Position numbers and translations under genes: made by a program | In this document: one piece after another, positions 28,790 to 38,592 of the stretch | How the letters are laid out: each line of letters starts with the position of its first letter | Position numbering within the stretch: the stretch's first letter is position 1 | Notes under the pieces: generated by a model | The model's input: the letters and a program-made list of their open reading frames with translations, nothing else | The model's database searches: none | What the model was told of the DNA's origin: nothing | Assembly: GCA_033344815.1 (NCBI GenBank) | Contig: JAWPMR010000001.1 | Location: forward strand, 1,164,136-1,228,135 | From: Paracoccaceae bacterium | GTDB lineage: Bacteria; Pseudomonadota; Alphaproteobacteria; Rhodobacterales; Rhodobacteraceae | Direction: 5' to 3' | DNA length: 64,000 nt

Positions 28790-30475
28790 TCATGAGTGTT
28801 CTTCGGCGGCGGTCGCAGCCAGCGCGCGATTATACACTTTAAGCGCATCCACGTGAAACAACGCGCCGTGCAACGCCGGGGGTGATGCATCCGCGCTGAG
28901 TGTGACGACGGGTATGAATCGCACACCCGTTTCGAACATCGGCATCGCGGATTCCAGTGTGGCATTGCTGTCAATGTAAATGCCATCACCGATCATTTCC
29001 CAGCATTCCTCTTCGCTGGCTGCGCGCGGGTCGTCCGTGGCGCGCATAACGGGACCCACACGGAACATCGCCAGGAGATAGGCCTGTGGTCCGGCTGCCA
29101 AATGCACCTTACGGCGCTCCAGTTGGGTCAGGAAAAAACTGCGATCCACCAGCCGCGACGCCAGTGCCGTCGACATCGATACGGCTACCATGACGGCAAG
29201 CCCGGTCTGCCAGTCCCCTGTCAGTTCAAACACAATCAACGTGGTTGAAATCGGCGCGCCGAGCACGGCAGCAGCAACCGCCCCCATGCCCGTCAACGCA
29301 TATAAAGTCAGTGAGCTGGAGACATCAGGGAAAACACTGGTTGCAATTAACCCGAAACTCAACCCAGACAGGGCCCCCACCATGAGGGAAGGCGAGAAAA
29401 TCCCACCACCCATACGGCCTGCCATGGTGATGGCGACGGCCACGGCCTTGAGGACGGCAAACACAATTGCGTTCCACAGCGCGAGTTGACCGGTCAATGC
29501 CAAAGAAGTCGTTTCATAGCCGACCCCGATAATATGCGGAAAATAGATCGCCAAACCACCCAGCATGGCCCCGGCAAGAGCAGGGCGTAGATACCGCGGT
29601 AATTTGGTCTTTTCCTGAACCATCGTGCCGAAATCATCCGCCCAGAAAACAGCTTTCATGAAGGCCACCGCAATGACCCCACAGACCAGACCCAGCAACA
29701 GATAAGCAGGCATTTCCTGATAAAACTGCACAGCCCCGGTGGTGGACAGCGTAAATTCGGTGACGTCCCCAAATTCGAGCCGGTTGATCACCGTACCCGC
29801 GGCACTGGCGATCACGATCGGAGCAAAGGCATGCACCGCGAAATGCCGCAACACCACCTCAAGCGCAAAGAGCGCGCCTGCAATCGGGGCGTTGAAACTG
29901 GCCGATACCGCTGCCGCGACGGCACAGCCCAACAGGTCACGCCCCGTGATCCCATCCGCGTGTATGCGCCGGTTCACCCACGTGGAAATCACGGCCGCCA
30001 GGTGAACGACCGGACCCTCCCGACCAGTAGATCCGCCGGTACCCAGCGTGATCAAGGAGGCAAGTGCAGATGCCAGGCCCGCCCGGGCCTCGACCCGCCC
30101 GTCGTGCATCGCTGCTCCGTGGATGACATCGGCCACAGATCTGGCACGCCCGTCATTTGTGAAAAAGTGCAGGATCAAACCCACGACCAATCCGCCGCAA
30201 ATCGGGATGATCAGGACCAGATACCACGGTAGAGACTCTGCAAAACTGTGCAGCAGGCGCACGTCTTCAGTGCCATAGAGATAGGTTTGTAGAGCATTGA
30301 CACCCTTGCGAAAAAATAATGCTGCAAAGCCGGCCGCAATCCCGACAACCAGGGCGATGAACCAAAACTGGATTTGATTAGGTCCGCGATGTCGGATCAC
30401 ACGTAACCCGTCGCGACAGGTGGTGAGCGCTAGGTCAAGCTGCTTTGACAGGATGGATCGCTTTGGGCTGGGCAT
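28790..30475 (-). CDS. CLC-family chloride channel/antiporter
   Basis: 561 residues. ~10-12 membrane segments of the CLC family (EriC-like). The gating-glutamate motif is GREGP with Glu153, and a conserved phase GAPISTTLIVFELTG follows. The usual GSGIP selectivity motif is replaced by ARSVADVIHG, as in a divergent subgroup. The last ~90 residues look like a CBS-type domain with YIDSNATLESAM and VRFIPVV. Exports or imports chloride across the inner membrane. ATG 30475 is preferred to a TTG one codon earlier. Confidence 0.88.
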   Translation of the reverse strand: MPSPKRSILSKQLDLALTTCRDGLRVIRHRGPNQIQFWFIALVVGIAAGFAALFFRKGVNALQTYLYGTEDVRLLHSFAESLPWYLVLIIPICGGLVVGLILHFFTNDGRARSVADVIHGAAMHDGRVEARAGLASALASLITLGTGGSTGREGPVVHLAAVISTWVNRRIHADGITGRDLLGCAVAAAVSASFNAPIAGALFALEVVLRHFAVHAFAPIVIASAAGTVINRLEFGDVTEFTLSTTGAVQFYQEMPAYLLLGLVCGVIAVAFMKAVFWADDFGTMVQEKTKLPRYLRPALAGAMLGGLAIYFPHIIGVGYETTSLALTGQLALWNAIVFAVLKAVAVAITMAGRMGGGIFSPSLMVGALSGLSFGLIATSVFPDVSSSLTLYALTGMGAVAAAVLGAPISTTLIVFELTGDWQTGLAVMVAVSMSTALASRLVDRSFFLTQLERRKVHLAAGPQAYLLAMFRVGPVMRATDDPRAASEEECWEMIGDGIYIDSNATLESAMPMFETGVRFIPVVTLSADASPPALHGALFHVDALKVYNRALAATAAEEHS

Positions 30476-30541
30476 CAATACGTACTCTGGCTGCTTCCTG
30501 TCTAGGCCAAGGGCGGATAGGTGGAAAGCCCCTTGGCGCGC

Positions 30542-32191
30542 TTATCCGGCCAGAAGTGCCCGCGCCGCGCCGCGTGCCTCTTCGGTAATCGTGTCGCCTG
30601 CAAGCATACGTGCGATTTCATCGACCCGGTCGCCAGACGGCAGTGGGGTCACGGTCGACGTGGTCATTCCGGCATCAACGCGTTTCTCGACCCGCCAATG
30701 GTGCGCGCCCAATGCAGCAACCTGTGGCGAGTGGGTGACAACCAACACCTGTCCTTCGCGCGCCAGCGCCGCCAATCTGCGCCCCACTGCATCGGCCGTC
30801 GCTCCCCCCACGCCCCGGTCAATTTCATCAAAAATCATCGTCAAACCGGTCTGGTTCTTGGTCAGGCAAACCTTTAACGCCAGCAGGAACCGGCTGAGTT
30901 CCCCCCCCGAAGCAATTTTATTCAAAGCACCCGAGGGCGCACCGGGATTAGTGGCAACCGTGAAGTCCACGGCATCCGCACCTTCGGGCCCCGGTGTGTC
31001 CGGGCGCACTTGCGTTTCAAAAACGGCCCGTTCCATTTTCAGCGGTGCCAGTTCCGCGCTGACGGCCTTATCAAGTGCGCGTGCCGCTTTTTGGCGCGCG
31101 CGGGTGAGTTCAGTTGCTGCGTCGTGATAGACGACCTCCGCTGCCGTCAGGTCTTTACGCAGTTGCGCCAGATCAGCATCCCCTGCATCCAACGCCGCCA
31201 GCTTGTCGCGCAAGGTATCGGCAAACCCGGCCAGATCATCCGCCAAAACATCATACTTGCGCGCCATGGCTCGGATCGCGAATAACCGCTCTTCCGTATC
31301 TTCGAGTTCAGCGGGATCGAACGACAGAGCTTCGATCGCACCCGAAATGCCGTCAACGGCTTCATCCAGTTCAACCATGGCCCGAGACAACGCGGCCATT
31401 GGAGCCTCCAACACACCTTCGGATTGTTCTGCCGCGCCGTCCAGCCAACGCAGCGCATCACTCAGCGCGGTTTCAGCCCCCTTGCCGCTTAGAATTTCAT
31501 GTGCCCGCACCACATCACTGCGGATTGTTTCGGCGCCCTGCATTGCACGCCGCCGCGTATCCAAAGTTTCCTCTTCGCCCGTTTGCGGATGAAGCGCATC
31601 CAATTCGGCCATAGCGTGACGGAGGAACTCCTCCTCATCGCGAATGGCCGCCATCACCTTTTCCGCAGCGGCCAGCGCTTTAGCCGCCTGCCCCTTTATC
31701 GACCATGCTGTCCGACATTTGGACTTGGCATCCTCCAAACCTGCGAATTCATCCAGGATCAATCGATGCCCGCGGGGATTGAGAAGTCCTCGATCATCGT
31801 GCTGCCCGTGCAGTTCCACAAGTGTTTCGGACAGCTGGCGCAACACTTCGCCTGAACACCGCCGATCATTGATCCATGCGGTTTTGCGCCCTTCCACCGT
31901 GTTGATCCTTCGCAGGATCAACTCATCTCCACCCGGTAACCCCGCGTCCTTCAGGATCTCGTGAGCCAGATGGTTTGGGCCCAGATCAAACCACGCCGTA
32001 ACCTCGCCCTGCGCCGCCCCTTGACGCACAAGATCTGCACGGCCCCGCCAGCCCAAGACAAACCCCAATGAATCCAGTAAGATAGATTTCCCTGCGCCGG
32101 TTTCACCCGTCAGAACATTGAGACCGGGTTGAAAGGCAAGCTCCAACCGATCAATGATCAGCATGTCCGAGATATCAAGTCCGCGCAGCAT
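30542..32191 (-). CDS. recN: DNA repair protein RecN
   Basis: 549 residues. SMC-like ATPase acting at double-strand breaks. Walker A GETGAGKSILLDSL is at about residue 31, followed by a long coiled-coil middle. The signature near the C-terminus is GGELSRFLLALK, and Walker B is LTMIFDEIDRGVGG. It follows bamD by 26 bp on the same strand, the usual alphaproteobacterial order lpxC-bamD-recN. Confidence 0.96.
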   Translation of the reverse strand: MLRGLDISDMLIIDRLELAFQPGLNVLTGETGAGKSILLDSLGFVLGWRGRADLVRQGAAQGEVTAWFDLGPNHLAHEILKDAGLPGGDELILRRINTVEGRKTAWINDRRCSGEVLRQLSETLVELHGQHDDRGLLNPRGHRLILDEFAGLEDAKSKCRTAWSIKGQAAKALAAAEKVMAAIRDEEEFLRHAMAELDALHPQTGEEETLDTRRRAMQGAETIRSDVVRAHEILSGKGAETALSDALRWLDGAAEQSEGVLEAPMAALSRAMVELDEAVDGISGAIEALSFDPAELEDTEERLFAIRAMARKYDVLADDLAGFADTLRDKLAALDAGDADLAQLRKDLTAAEVVYHDAATELTRARQKAARALDKAVSAELAPLKMERAVFETQVRPDTPGPEGADAVDFTVATNPGAPSGALNKIASGGELSRFLLALKVCLTKNQTGLTMIFDEIDRGVGGATADAVGRRLAALAREGQVLVVTHSPQVAALGAHHWRVEKRVDAGMTTSTVTPLPSGDRVDEIARMLAGDTITEEARGAARALLAG

Positions 32192-32217
32192 TCGCTCTTT
32201 CCGTCATCCCCGCCGGG

Positions 32218-33087
32218 TCAGAGCCAGTTGCCCTTGACCGTTTGGCGGTACACCTGACGCAACCAACCATCACCCGCAGCTTCCAGCGTGAGCCCCTGCC
32301 CTGTCAGCAGTGCAAAGCTGTCCTCATACCAGTCTGTCGAGCGATAATTGAACCCAAGGATCGCGCCCGCTGTTTGTGCCTGATCGGTCAGGCCCAGTGA
32401 CAAATAGGCCTCAACCAGACGATGCAACGCTTCGGGCGTATGACTTGTTGTCTGGAAATCTTCCACAACCACACGGAAACGGTTAATCGCCGCTGTGTAA
32501 TGATTGCGGCGCAGATAATAGCGTCCGATTTCCATTTCCTTTCCAGCCAGATGATTGAAAGCCAGATCGAATTTCAAGACAGCGGCCCGGGCGTATTCAC
32601 TTTCGGGATAACGCTCGATGACTTCACGCAACGACTGTAGTGCCTGAAAGGTCAGCCCCTGATCACGCCCGACTTCATCGATCTGATCATAGTAACTCAG
32701 CGCCAAAAGATATTGTGCATAAGCGGCGTCTTCGTCATCCGGGTAAAAGTCAATGAAACGTTGTGAAGCGGATCGACTGTTTGGGTAATCCTGATCGCGA
32801 TGATAGGAAAACGCCTGCATGATCAGCGCCCGACGCGCCCAGTCGGAATACGGATAAAGCCGTTCAATCTCCGCAAAGTAGAATGCTGCGTCATCCGGGC
32901 GGCTGCGATTCAATTCAAACTCGCCACGCTCAAAAATCTGCTCAGCGGAATAGGTTTCAAGCGGTATCTCCTGCGGATTGAAGAAATTCCCCGTTGTACG
33001 GCCGGAATTGCGATCTCCACATGCCGCTAGCGTTGCTGCCACCAGCACCACTGCCACCACCCGCTTGCGCGACCCAAGCCTACTCAT
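32218..33087 (-). CDS. bamD: outer membrane assembly lipoprotein BamD
   Basis: 289 residues with a lipoprotein signal: basic N-terminus, hydrophobic run and lipobox LAAC with Cys23. The mature part has TPR repeats (QIFERGEFELN..., ALIMQAFSYHRDQDYPNS..., AQYLLALSYYDQIDEVGRDQG). BamD is the essential lipoprotein of the BAM complex that inserts outer-membrane beta-barrels. ATG 33087 gives the correct lipoprotein start; an in-frame ATG at 33153 would bury it. Confidence 0.94.
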   Translation of the reverse strand: MSRLGSRKRVVAVVLVAATLAACGDRNSGRTTGNFFNPQEIPLETYSAEQIFERGEFELNRSRPDDAAFYFAEIERLYPYSDWARRALIMQAFSYHRDQDYPNSRSASQRFIDFYPDDEDAAYAQYLLALSYYDQIDEVGRDQGLTFQALQSLREVIERYPESEYARAAVLKFDLAFNHLAGKEMEIGRYYLRRNHYTAAINRFRVVVEDFQTTSHTPEALHRLVEAYLSLGLTDQAQTAGAILGFNYRSTDWYEDSFALLTGQGLTLEAAGDGWLRQVYRQTVKGNWL

Positions 33088-33255
33088 GCTTTGCCACCAT
33101 TGCTCCGTACCCCTGTGAGCCGCAATTATCTCTGCTCTTGGAGGTCCTAGCATAGAAATTTGACATGCAAAACGCCCATTGCGCCCTTTGTGAACACAGT
33201 TGTTAGAAAGCTTGCTGAATTGAGGGGCTCGTCGCCGGCCAAACCCGGCATAATC

Positions 33256-34179
33256 CTACGCGACCGCCGGAATCTCATCCCAGACGAGGCCATAACCTGG
33301 CAGGCGGGAGGCAGTACTTTTTTCGCATACAATCATGCGGACCGCGTCCGGTGTCGCGAACAATTCCCGCAAGAGCGTGTTTGTCAGGGAATGCCCCGCT
33401 CGTACGCCGGTGTAATGACCAATCAAGGGGGCACCAACCAACGCCAGATCGCCCAACGCATCCAACATCTTATGGCGCACAGGCTCGTCGCTGTGGCGCA
33501 AGCCCCCGGGGCTCACTACTTTACCGCCATCAAACACAACCGCATTCTCACCCGACGTCCCGCCCAATGCGAGACCTTTCTCGCGCATCACATCCACATC
33601 CGACTGGCGGCAGAATGTACGGCTGTCGCAGAGTTCTCGTGCAAAACTGCCGTTGTTCATCACCAGTGACTTGCTCTGGCGTCCAATGGCCGCATCCTCG
33701 AAATCAATCTCGAAATCAATCCTCAGAGTATCCGAAGGCGCGAGTGTCGCAGACGCCAGACCGTCGGTGACTGTGACCGTTTTCAAAACCTCAAATGCTC
33801 TTACAGCTGCTGTAAGTGTCCGGAGCCCACGCTGCATGATACCACGCACGAAAGGTGCAGCAGAACCGTCAAGGATCGGCACCTCGGGCCCATCTATCTC
33901 GACCAGAGCGTTATGCACACCGCAACCCGCCAGAGCGGCCATGATATGCTCGATCGTGGAAACCTGAAGACCCGCACTATTTTCGATCTTTGTGCACAGC
34001 GGTGAGCGCAACACGTTGTCCCAGCGCGCCTGAATCAAGCGGTCACCAACTGCAACGTCGGTGCGGGAGAACCATATGCCATGCTCGGCGGCTGCCGGAC
34101 GGATCGTCACCGTCGCATTGTGCCCCGTGTGAAGGCCACAGCCGGAAAAGCTGATCGCTGATTTAATCGTTGTTTGCAC
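33256..34179 (-). CDS. lpxC: UDP-3-O-acyl-N-acetylglucosamine deacetylase
   Basis: 307 residues from a GTG start. Zinc deacetylase committing UDP-GlcNAc to lipid A synthesis. The zinc ligands fall exactly at His78 (STIEHIMAAL), His236 and Asp240 (RHKMLDALGD), matching the E. coli enzyme. The family start is QTTIKSAISFSG; GTG at 34177-34179 gives this and is preceded by a GGGG ribosome site. The ATG at 34221 has no such site. The gene lies downstream of ftsZ, separated by a terminator, so it probably has its own promoter. Confidence 0.95.
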   Translation of the reverse strand: MQTTIKSAISFSGCGLHTGHNATVTIRPAAAEHGIWFSRTDVAVGDRLIQARWDNVLRSPLCTKIENSAGLQVSTIEHIMAALAGCGVHNALVEIDGPEVPILDGSAAPFVRGIMQRGLRTLTAAVRAFEVLKTVTVTDGLASATLAPSDTLRIDFEIDFEDAAIGRQSKSLVMNNGSFARELCDSRTFCRQSDVDVMREKGLALGGTSGENAVVFDGGKVVSPGGLRHSDEPVRHKMLDALGDLALVGAPLIGHYTGVRAGHSLTNTLLRELFATPDAVRMIVCEKSTASRLPGYGLVWDEIPAVA

Positions 34180-34337
34180 AAGTGCCCCATAATTTTTCGA
34201 GCCTTTTGGCCCGGTTAGCATCTTAACTAAGGTTGACAGGGGTCAGCCTCAACTCAAACTTTGCAACCGACTGAAACACATCTGTTACAATTGAGCGCAA
34301 AGACGCCTGCCCAACAGTAAAGCATTGAAATACAAAG

Positions 34338-34367
34338 CAAAAGGGCCGCAACAATGCGGCCCTTTTG
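34338..34367 (-). terminator. Rho-independent terminator after ftsZ
   Basis: Perfect 13-bp inverted repeat with a 4-nt loop. On minus the stem runs into TTTTGCTTTG. It lies 19 bp after the ftsZ stop and separates the division cluster from lpxC-bamD-recN. Confidence 0.92.
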
Positions 34368-34385
34368 CAAGACTTTGTGATAAAT

Positions 34386-36017
34386 TTAATTGGCTTGGCG
34401 GCGCAAAAATGCAGGTATTTCGATCCGCTCCTGATCAGGGTCTGCTGGCTCCTGCGGCATTGGCGCTGGTTCTGCCGTGCGGTGCTGTACCGGAGGCTGC
34501 TGGCGCGGTGCAGATTGCGCCGGACCCTCTGCGTGACCGGTCATGCGGTTGATCAGAGAGTTTATGCCAAAGCGGGGGCGCTCGCCCTGTACCTCTTCGC
34601 GCGGCGCGGCAGCTTCCCGTTGCTCGGATCGGGGCGCTGCTTTTTGCGCCGCGGCGCGCAGACGCATCATGGCCTCGGGCGATGGCGTTCCAGGTGTCGG
34701 AGCGCGCGGTGCGACAAAACTATCAGGCTCGACGTCCGCATCGACCCGGCTCGGTTCAAAAGCTGCAACTCTGGGCTGATAGGCGGGCGCTGGCAAACCA
34801 TCATCCATAGCCGCAGGGATTTCCTGCTCGAAGGTATCTTCTGTGACATTCGTCACCGAAGCGGGCTGCTCGTCCAGTGATTCAAACAGGCTTGGCTCTT
34901 CTACAGCCTCAGCAACGACACTTTCCAGATCTTCCGGCTCTGCCGCACGCGCGGCAGCCGCAACTTCTGGAACGACCTCTTCGGCCGTCACGGTCGGTTT
35001 CAACGGCTGGGAAAGCGGGCGACGCGGCACCGGCATCTCTGTGTTCACATCTGTTGCATCGATTCCGGTTGCAACGACACTGACCCGCATGAGACCGCCC
35101 ATATCGGTATCCAATGTGGAACCAACGATGATGTTGGCCTCTGGATCCACCTCTTCACGAATGCGGTTCGCCGCCTCATCCAGTTCAAACAGAGTCAGAT
35201 CATGACCGCCAGTGATGTTGATCAGGACACCTTTAGCACCGCGCAAACTGATTTCGTCCAGCAACGGATTGGCAATCGCCTTTTCGGCCGCCTGGATCGC
35301 ACGATCTTCGCCGTCCGCCTCGCCTGTGCCCATCATCGCCTTGCCCATTTCGTCCATAACGGCGCGGACATCAGCAAAATCAAGATTGATAAGCCCAGGG
35401 CGCACCATCAGGTCGGTTACGCCCTTAACACCTTGATACAAAACATCATCCGCCATGGAAAAGGCTTCGGTGAAGGTGGTTTTTTCATTCGCCAGACGGA
35501 ACAGGTTCTGGTTTGGAATGATGATCAGCGTATCCACAACCTTTTGCAGCGCCTCAACACCGTCTTCAGCCTGACGCATCCGCTTTGCGCCCTCAAACTG
35601 GAACGGCTTGGTGACAACACCTACCGTCAAAACACCCAATTCCCGTGCGGCTTGCGCAATGATCGGCGCGGCACCTGTACCGGTGCCACCGCCCATGCCC
35701 GCCGTGATGAAACACATGTGCGCGCCAGCCAGATGATCGACGATTTGCTCAATGCTCTCTTCAGCGGCGGCAGCACCAACTGTGGCACGAGCGCCAGCGC
35801 CCAGACCTTCTGTAACCTTGATCCCCAATTGCACCCGGTTGTCCGACTTGGCTTGTTGCAGCGCTTGCGCATCCGTGTTGGCCACAACGAACTCAACCCC
35901 ATCAAGCTCTTTGTCGATCATATTATTGACCGCGTTGCCGCCAGCACCCCCCACGCCAAATACAGTGATACGAGGTCTCAGGTCTGCCTGTCCCGGCATA
36001 GTAAGGGTAAGTGTCAT
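34386..36017 (-). CDS. ftsZ: cell division protein FtsZ
   Basis: 543 residues. Tubulin-like GTPase forming the Z-ring. The N-terminal GTPase has [12 protein letters not shown], the tubulin signature GGGTGTGAA, and the T7 loop [11 protein letters not shown]. After residue ~320 comes a ~200-residue acidic/proline-rich linker, long even for alphaproteobacteria. It ends with the conserved tail [13 protein letters not shown] that binds FtsA. ATG 36017 has an AGGCGGAT ribosome site; an in-frame start at 36047 is unlikely. Last gene of the division cluster, with a 360-bp upstream gap that probably holds its own promoter. Confidence 0.97.
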   Translation of the reverse strand: MTLTLTMPGQADLRPRITVFGVGGAGGNAVNNMIDKELDGVEFVVANTDAQALQQAKSDNRVQLGIKVTEGLGAGARATVGAAAAEESIEQIVDHLAGAHMCFITAGMGGGTGTGAAPIIAQAARELGVLTVGVVTKPFQFEGAKRMRQAEDGVEALQKVVDTLIIIPNQNLFRLANEKTTFTEAFSMADDVLYQGVKGVTDLMVRPGLINLDFADVRAVMDEMGKAMMGTGEADGEDRAIQAAEKAIANPLLDEISLRGAKGVLINITGGHDLTLFELDEAANRIREEVDPEANIIVGSTLDTDMGGLMRVSVVATGIDATDVNTEMPVPRRPLSQPLKPTVTAEEVVPEVAAAARAAEPEDLESVVAEAVEEPSLFESLDEQPASVTNVTEDTFEQEIPAAMDDGLPAPAYQPRVAAFEPSRVDADVEPDSFVAPRAPTPGTPSPEAMMRLRAAAQKAAPRSEQREAAAPREEVQGERPRFGINSLINRMTGHAEGPAQSAPRQQPPVQHRTAEPAPMPQEPADPDQERIEIPAFLRRQAN

Positions 36018-36379
36018 GGGTATATCCGCCTGTGCTCTGCCCCGCATTCGCGAGTGTTTTTAATGCCTGTTCAGGGTTTACCCTATCTGCTGCATGTCCA
36101 CGGGTCACGCAAAAAACGCAATTTCAACACAAAATATGGGCTATTTTCATGGATAAACCGCTCTGGAGAGGCTGGATGGGCAAGATGTTGCGCAAATCCG
36201 CACGGCAGACGCTAGAAACCGCGCAAATCATTCGCGCAGACGAATGTCGCCTGCTGCGCATCACTGTGCGCTTTACCGATTTTAGGACGACTGCTCGGTC
36301 GCCTGCAGGCCTCTGACGGGCCTTATCGAAACAGTATCACACTCGCCGGGATGCGTCACCCCGGACCGTTGGAATTTCA
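36018..36379. other. ftsA-ftsZ intergenic region
   Basis: About 360 bp without a coding frame. The part near ftsZ is AT-rich (around 36115-36150) and is the likely place for an ftsZ promoter, allowing ftsZ to be expressed separately from ftsQA. I did not find a convincing -35/-10 pair or terminator. Confidence 0.5.
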
Positions 36380-37711
36380 CTACCAGTTATCACGAAACCA
36401 CCGCACTGCGCGCTTGAGAGAGCGGTTCGGATAGCGATCTGCCGGGATATCGAAGTCCCACCATTCATCTTGTGGATGAGCCGCAAAAAGCGACAGCCCG
36501 ACAACGGAGGCAAAAGCTGGGCCCGTTGCGGCTTGTGGCAAACCATGAACGCGCAGCGGCCGCCCCAAGCGTACCTGCTGGCCCAGAATTTTGCTGGCAA
36601 GCCCGTCCAACCCCGGAATTTGACTGCCGCCGCCGGTCAATACAATCTGCTGGCTTGAGAGATGATCAAACCCAGCTGCATCCAGCCTTGCACGCACTTC
36701 TTCCAGTATTTCCTCAACTCGCGGACGCATGATGCCGATTACTTCAGCCCGGCTGGCCGTGCGGCGATCATGCTCAAAATCACCTGTATCGCCGCCGATC
36801 TCAATCATCTCGCGGTCATCCACGCCCGTGGCATGTACGCCGCCATGCATGGTTTTGATCCTCTCCGCCATCGCCATAGGCACTTGAAGCCCCATGGAAA
36901 TATCACCCGTGACATGTTCACCACCCATGCGCACCGTGTCGGCATAAATCATGTGTTTCTTGATGAAAATGGACACGCCCGTGGTGCCCCCCCCCAGATC
37001 AATGCACGCCGATCCCAGTTCCTGTTCATCCTCAACCAGTGCCGCGATCCCGCTGACATAGGCCGATGAGGCAATCCCCGCCAACTCCAGATCGCAACGC
37101 TTGATGCAATGCGCCAAATGCTGGACCGCATCGCCATCAATGGTCAGCATATGCATGTCGACCGACAGCGTATTGCCCAATTGCCCGCGCGGATCGCTCA
37201 GACCGGAACGGTGATCAATCGCGAAATTCACAGGTTGCGCATGCAAAACGTCGCGCCCCGCGCCATAATCAGGCACATCGCAGGCGGCCAGAACCCGGGC
37301 CACGTCCTGTTCGTCAACGGTCTGACCCTCCAGCGGAATTTGCGCATCAAGCCCATAAGAGCGCGGCTCGGCCCCGGCGAAGCAAGCGATGACATGATCC
37401 ACGCGGATACCTGCCATTTTCTGCGCTCCCTGCAAGGCCGTGCGAATGGCCCGTTCGGTTTCCTGCATCGCACTTATTTCACCAAAATGGACACCGCGCG
37501 AGCGTGTGGTCGCGGCGCCAATCACACGAAAGCCGGACTGACCTGCCAGCGAGCCGATCTCACCCTCTTCACCCAAATCCCCGGTGCCATCAAAACGCAG
37601 CACAAGACAGGATATTTTCGAGCTGCCCACATCCAGAATAGCCATCACACCGCGCTGCATGGCCGCCTTGCGCATGTTACGCATCTGGCGTTGGCTGTCG
37701 TATAAATCCAT
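36380..37711 (-). CDS. ftsA: cell division protein FtsA
   Basis: 443 residues. Actin-like ATPase that tethers FtsZ to the membrane. Nucleotide motifs: ILDVGSSKISCLVLR near the N-terminus, IDLGGGTTGVSIF in mid-protein, and VLTGGGSQIPGL late. The SHS2/1C domain segment (RVDHVIACFAGAEP) is present. The amphipathic C-terminal helix (LKRAVRWFRDNW) should insert in the membrane. ATG 37711 lies 5 nt after the ftsQ stop; the longer in-frame version starting at 37750 would overlap ftsQ. Confidence 0.96.
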   Translation of the reverse strand: MDLYDSQRQMRNMRKAAMQRGVMAILDVGSSKISCLVLRFDGTGDLGEEGEIGSLAGQSGFRVIGAATTRSRGVHFGEISAMQETERAIRTALQGAQKMAGIRVDHVIACFAGAEPRSYGLDAQIPLEGQTVDEQDVARVLAACDVPDYGAGRDVLHAQPVNFAIDHRSGLSDPRGQLGNTLSVDMHMLTIDGDAVQHLAHCIKRCDLELAGIASSAYVSGIAALVEDEQELGSACIDLGGGTTGVSIFIKKHMIYADTVRMGGEHVTGDISMGLQVPMAMAERIKTMHGGVHATGVDDREMIEIGGDTGDFEHDRRTASRAEVIGIMRPRVEEILEEVRARLDAAGFDHLSSQQIVLTGGGSQIPGLDGLASKILGQQVRLGRPLRVHGLPQAATGPAFASVVGLSLFAAHPQDEWWDFDIPADRYPNRSLKRAVRWFRDNW

Positions 37712-37716
37712 TGTCG

Positions 37717-38592
37717 TTACTGCCCCGAAAACTGTTTGATATTCCACCATAATGTGGTGGCTTGTTCGCTCATCTGCACGGTGGGCCGCGCGCCCAGCCG
37801 TAAATCCACCCGCACCACATCACGGGCCAGAATGTCTTGCGCACCATCCAGCGCGATGACGCGGTCCAGCGCCTCAACCGGGTTCTGTTCGGGAAGTAGA
37901 ATGCGTTGCTCCCGATCCAAAACGACATCCCAGCGCCGTTCGCCCATGCGCACGATGCCACGCAATCGGGTCCCCAAAGGAGCGGCCGCGCGGTACAGAT
38001 CCAGTGCTTCTTTCACACGCGTTTGCGCGCCCTTGCCCGCGATCACCATCAAATCAGGCCGATCCATGCGTTTGCTCACCTGGCCCACGTGGGTTCCAGT
38101 GATATCAACAAGGCTCAGACCGCTGCGGCCGCGCCAAATCGCAACAGGTGTGCGCGGGGTCACTTCCACTTGCAAAACGCCACCGGGCCGGATGCGCACG
38201 CCAACCGTTTTGACGGGCGCCAGTTCCGTGATCGTGCCGCGTATTTCTTCGAGGTTCAGATCAAACGAGCTGATCGGAAAATCCAAGGGCACGACTTCGC
38301 GTATGTCCCCCGCCAGAGCGTCATCAGCACCGTCAATGGCCATCAATTGCACCATGAACTCCGGACGTGTCTCAAAATTCGCACGGACTTCGGATACGGT
38401 GTCCTGTATCGCCTGCCTGCGGCCCTCATCGGCCACGTACCAAGCACCAGCTGCCACGGTCAATGCAACCGGAATTCCGGCGCGCAGCGTCAATAAAAAC
38501 GCCGGCGTCAGCATCAGCCGTTGCATCCGCCAAGCCCAACGTGAAGGCGCGGGATCACTGGCGCGGGCTTTGCGCGAGATCAACGATCGCAT
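37717..38592 (-). CDS. ftsQ: cell division protein FtsQ
   Basis: 291 residues. Bitopic divisome protein: a cytoplasmic basic N-terminus (~40), one membrane helix (LTLRAGIPVALTVAAGAWYVA), a POTRA domain (MVQLMAIDGADDALAGDIREVV...), and the periplasmic FtsQ domain. It recruits FtsB/FtsL. The start at 38592 overlaps the end of ddl by 13 nt, so it is translationally coupled; an in-frame ATG at 38643 is disfavoured. Confidence 0.94.
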   Translation of the reverse strand: MRSLISRKARASDPAPSRWAWRMQRLMLTPAFLLTLRAGIPVALTVAAGAWYVADEGRRQAIQDTVSEVRANFETRPEFMVQLMAIDGADDALAGDIREVVPLDFPISSFDLNLEEIRGTITELAPVKTVGVRIRPGGVLQVEVTPRTPVAIWRGRSGLSLVDITGTHVGQVSKRMDRPDLMVIAGKGAQTRVKEALDLYRAAAPLGTRLRGIVRMGERRWDVVLDREQRILLPEQNPVEALDRVIALDGAQDILARDVVRVDLRLGARPTVQMSEQATTLWWNIKQFSGQ

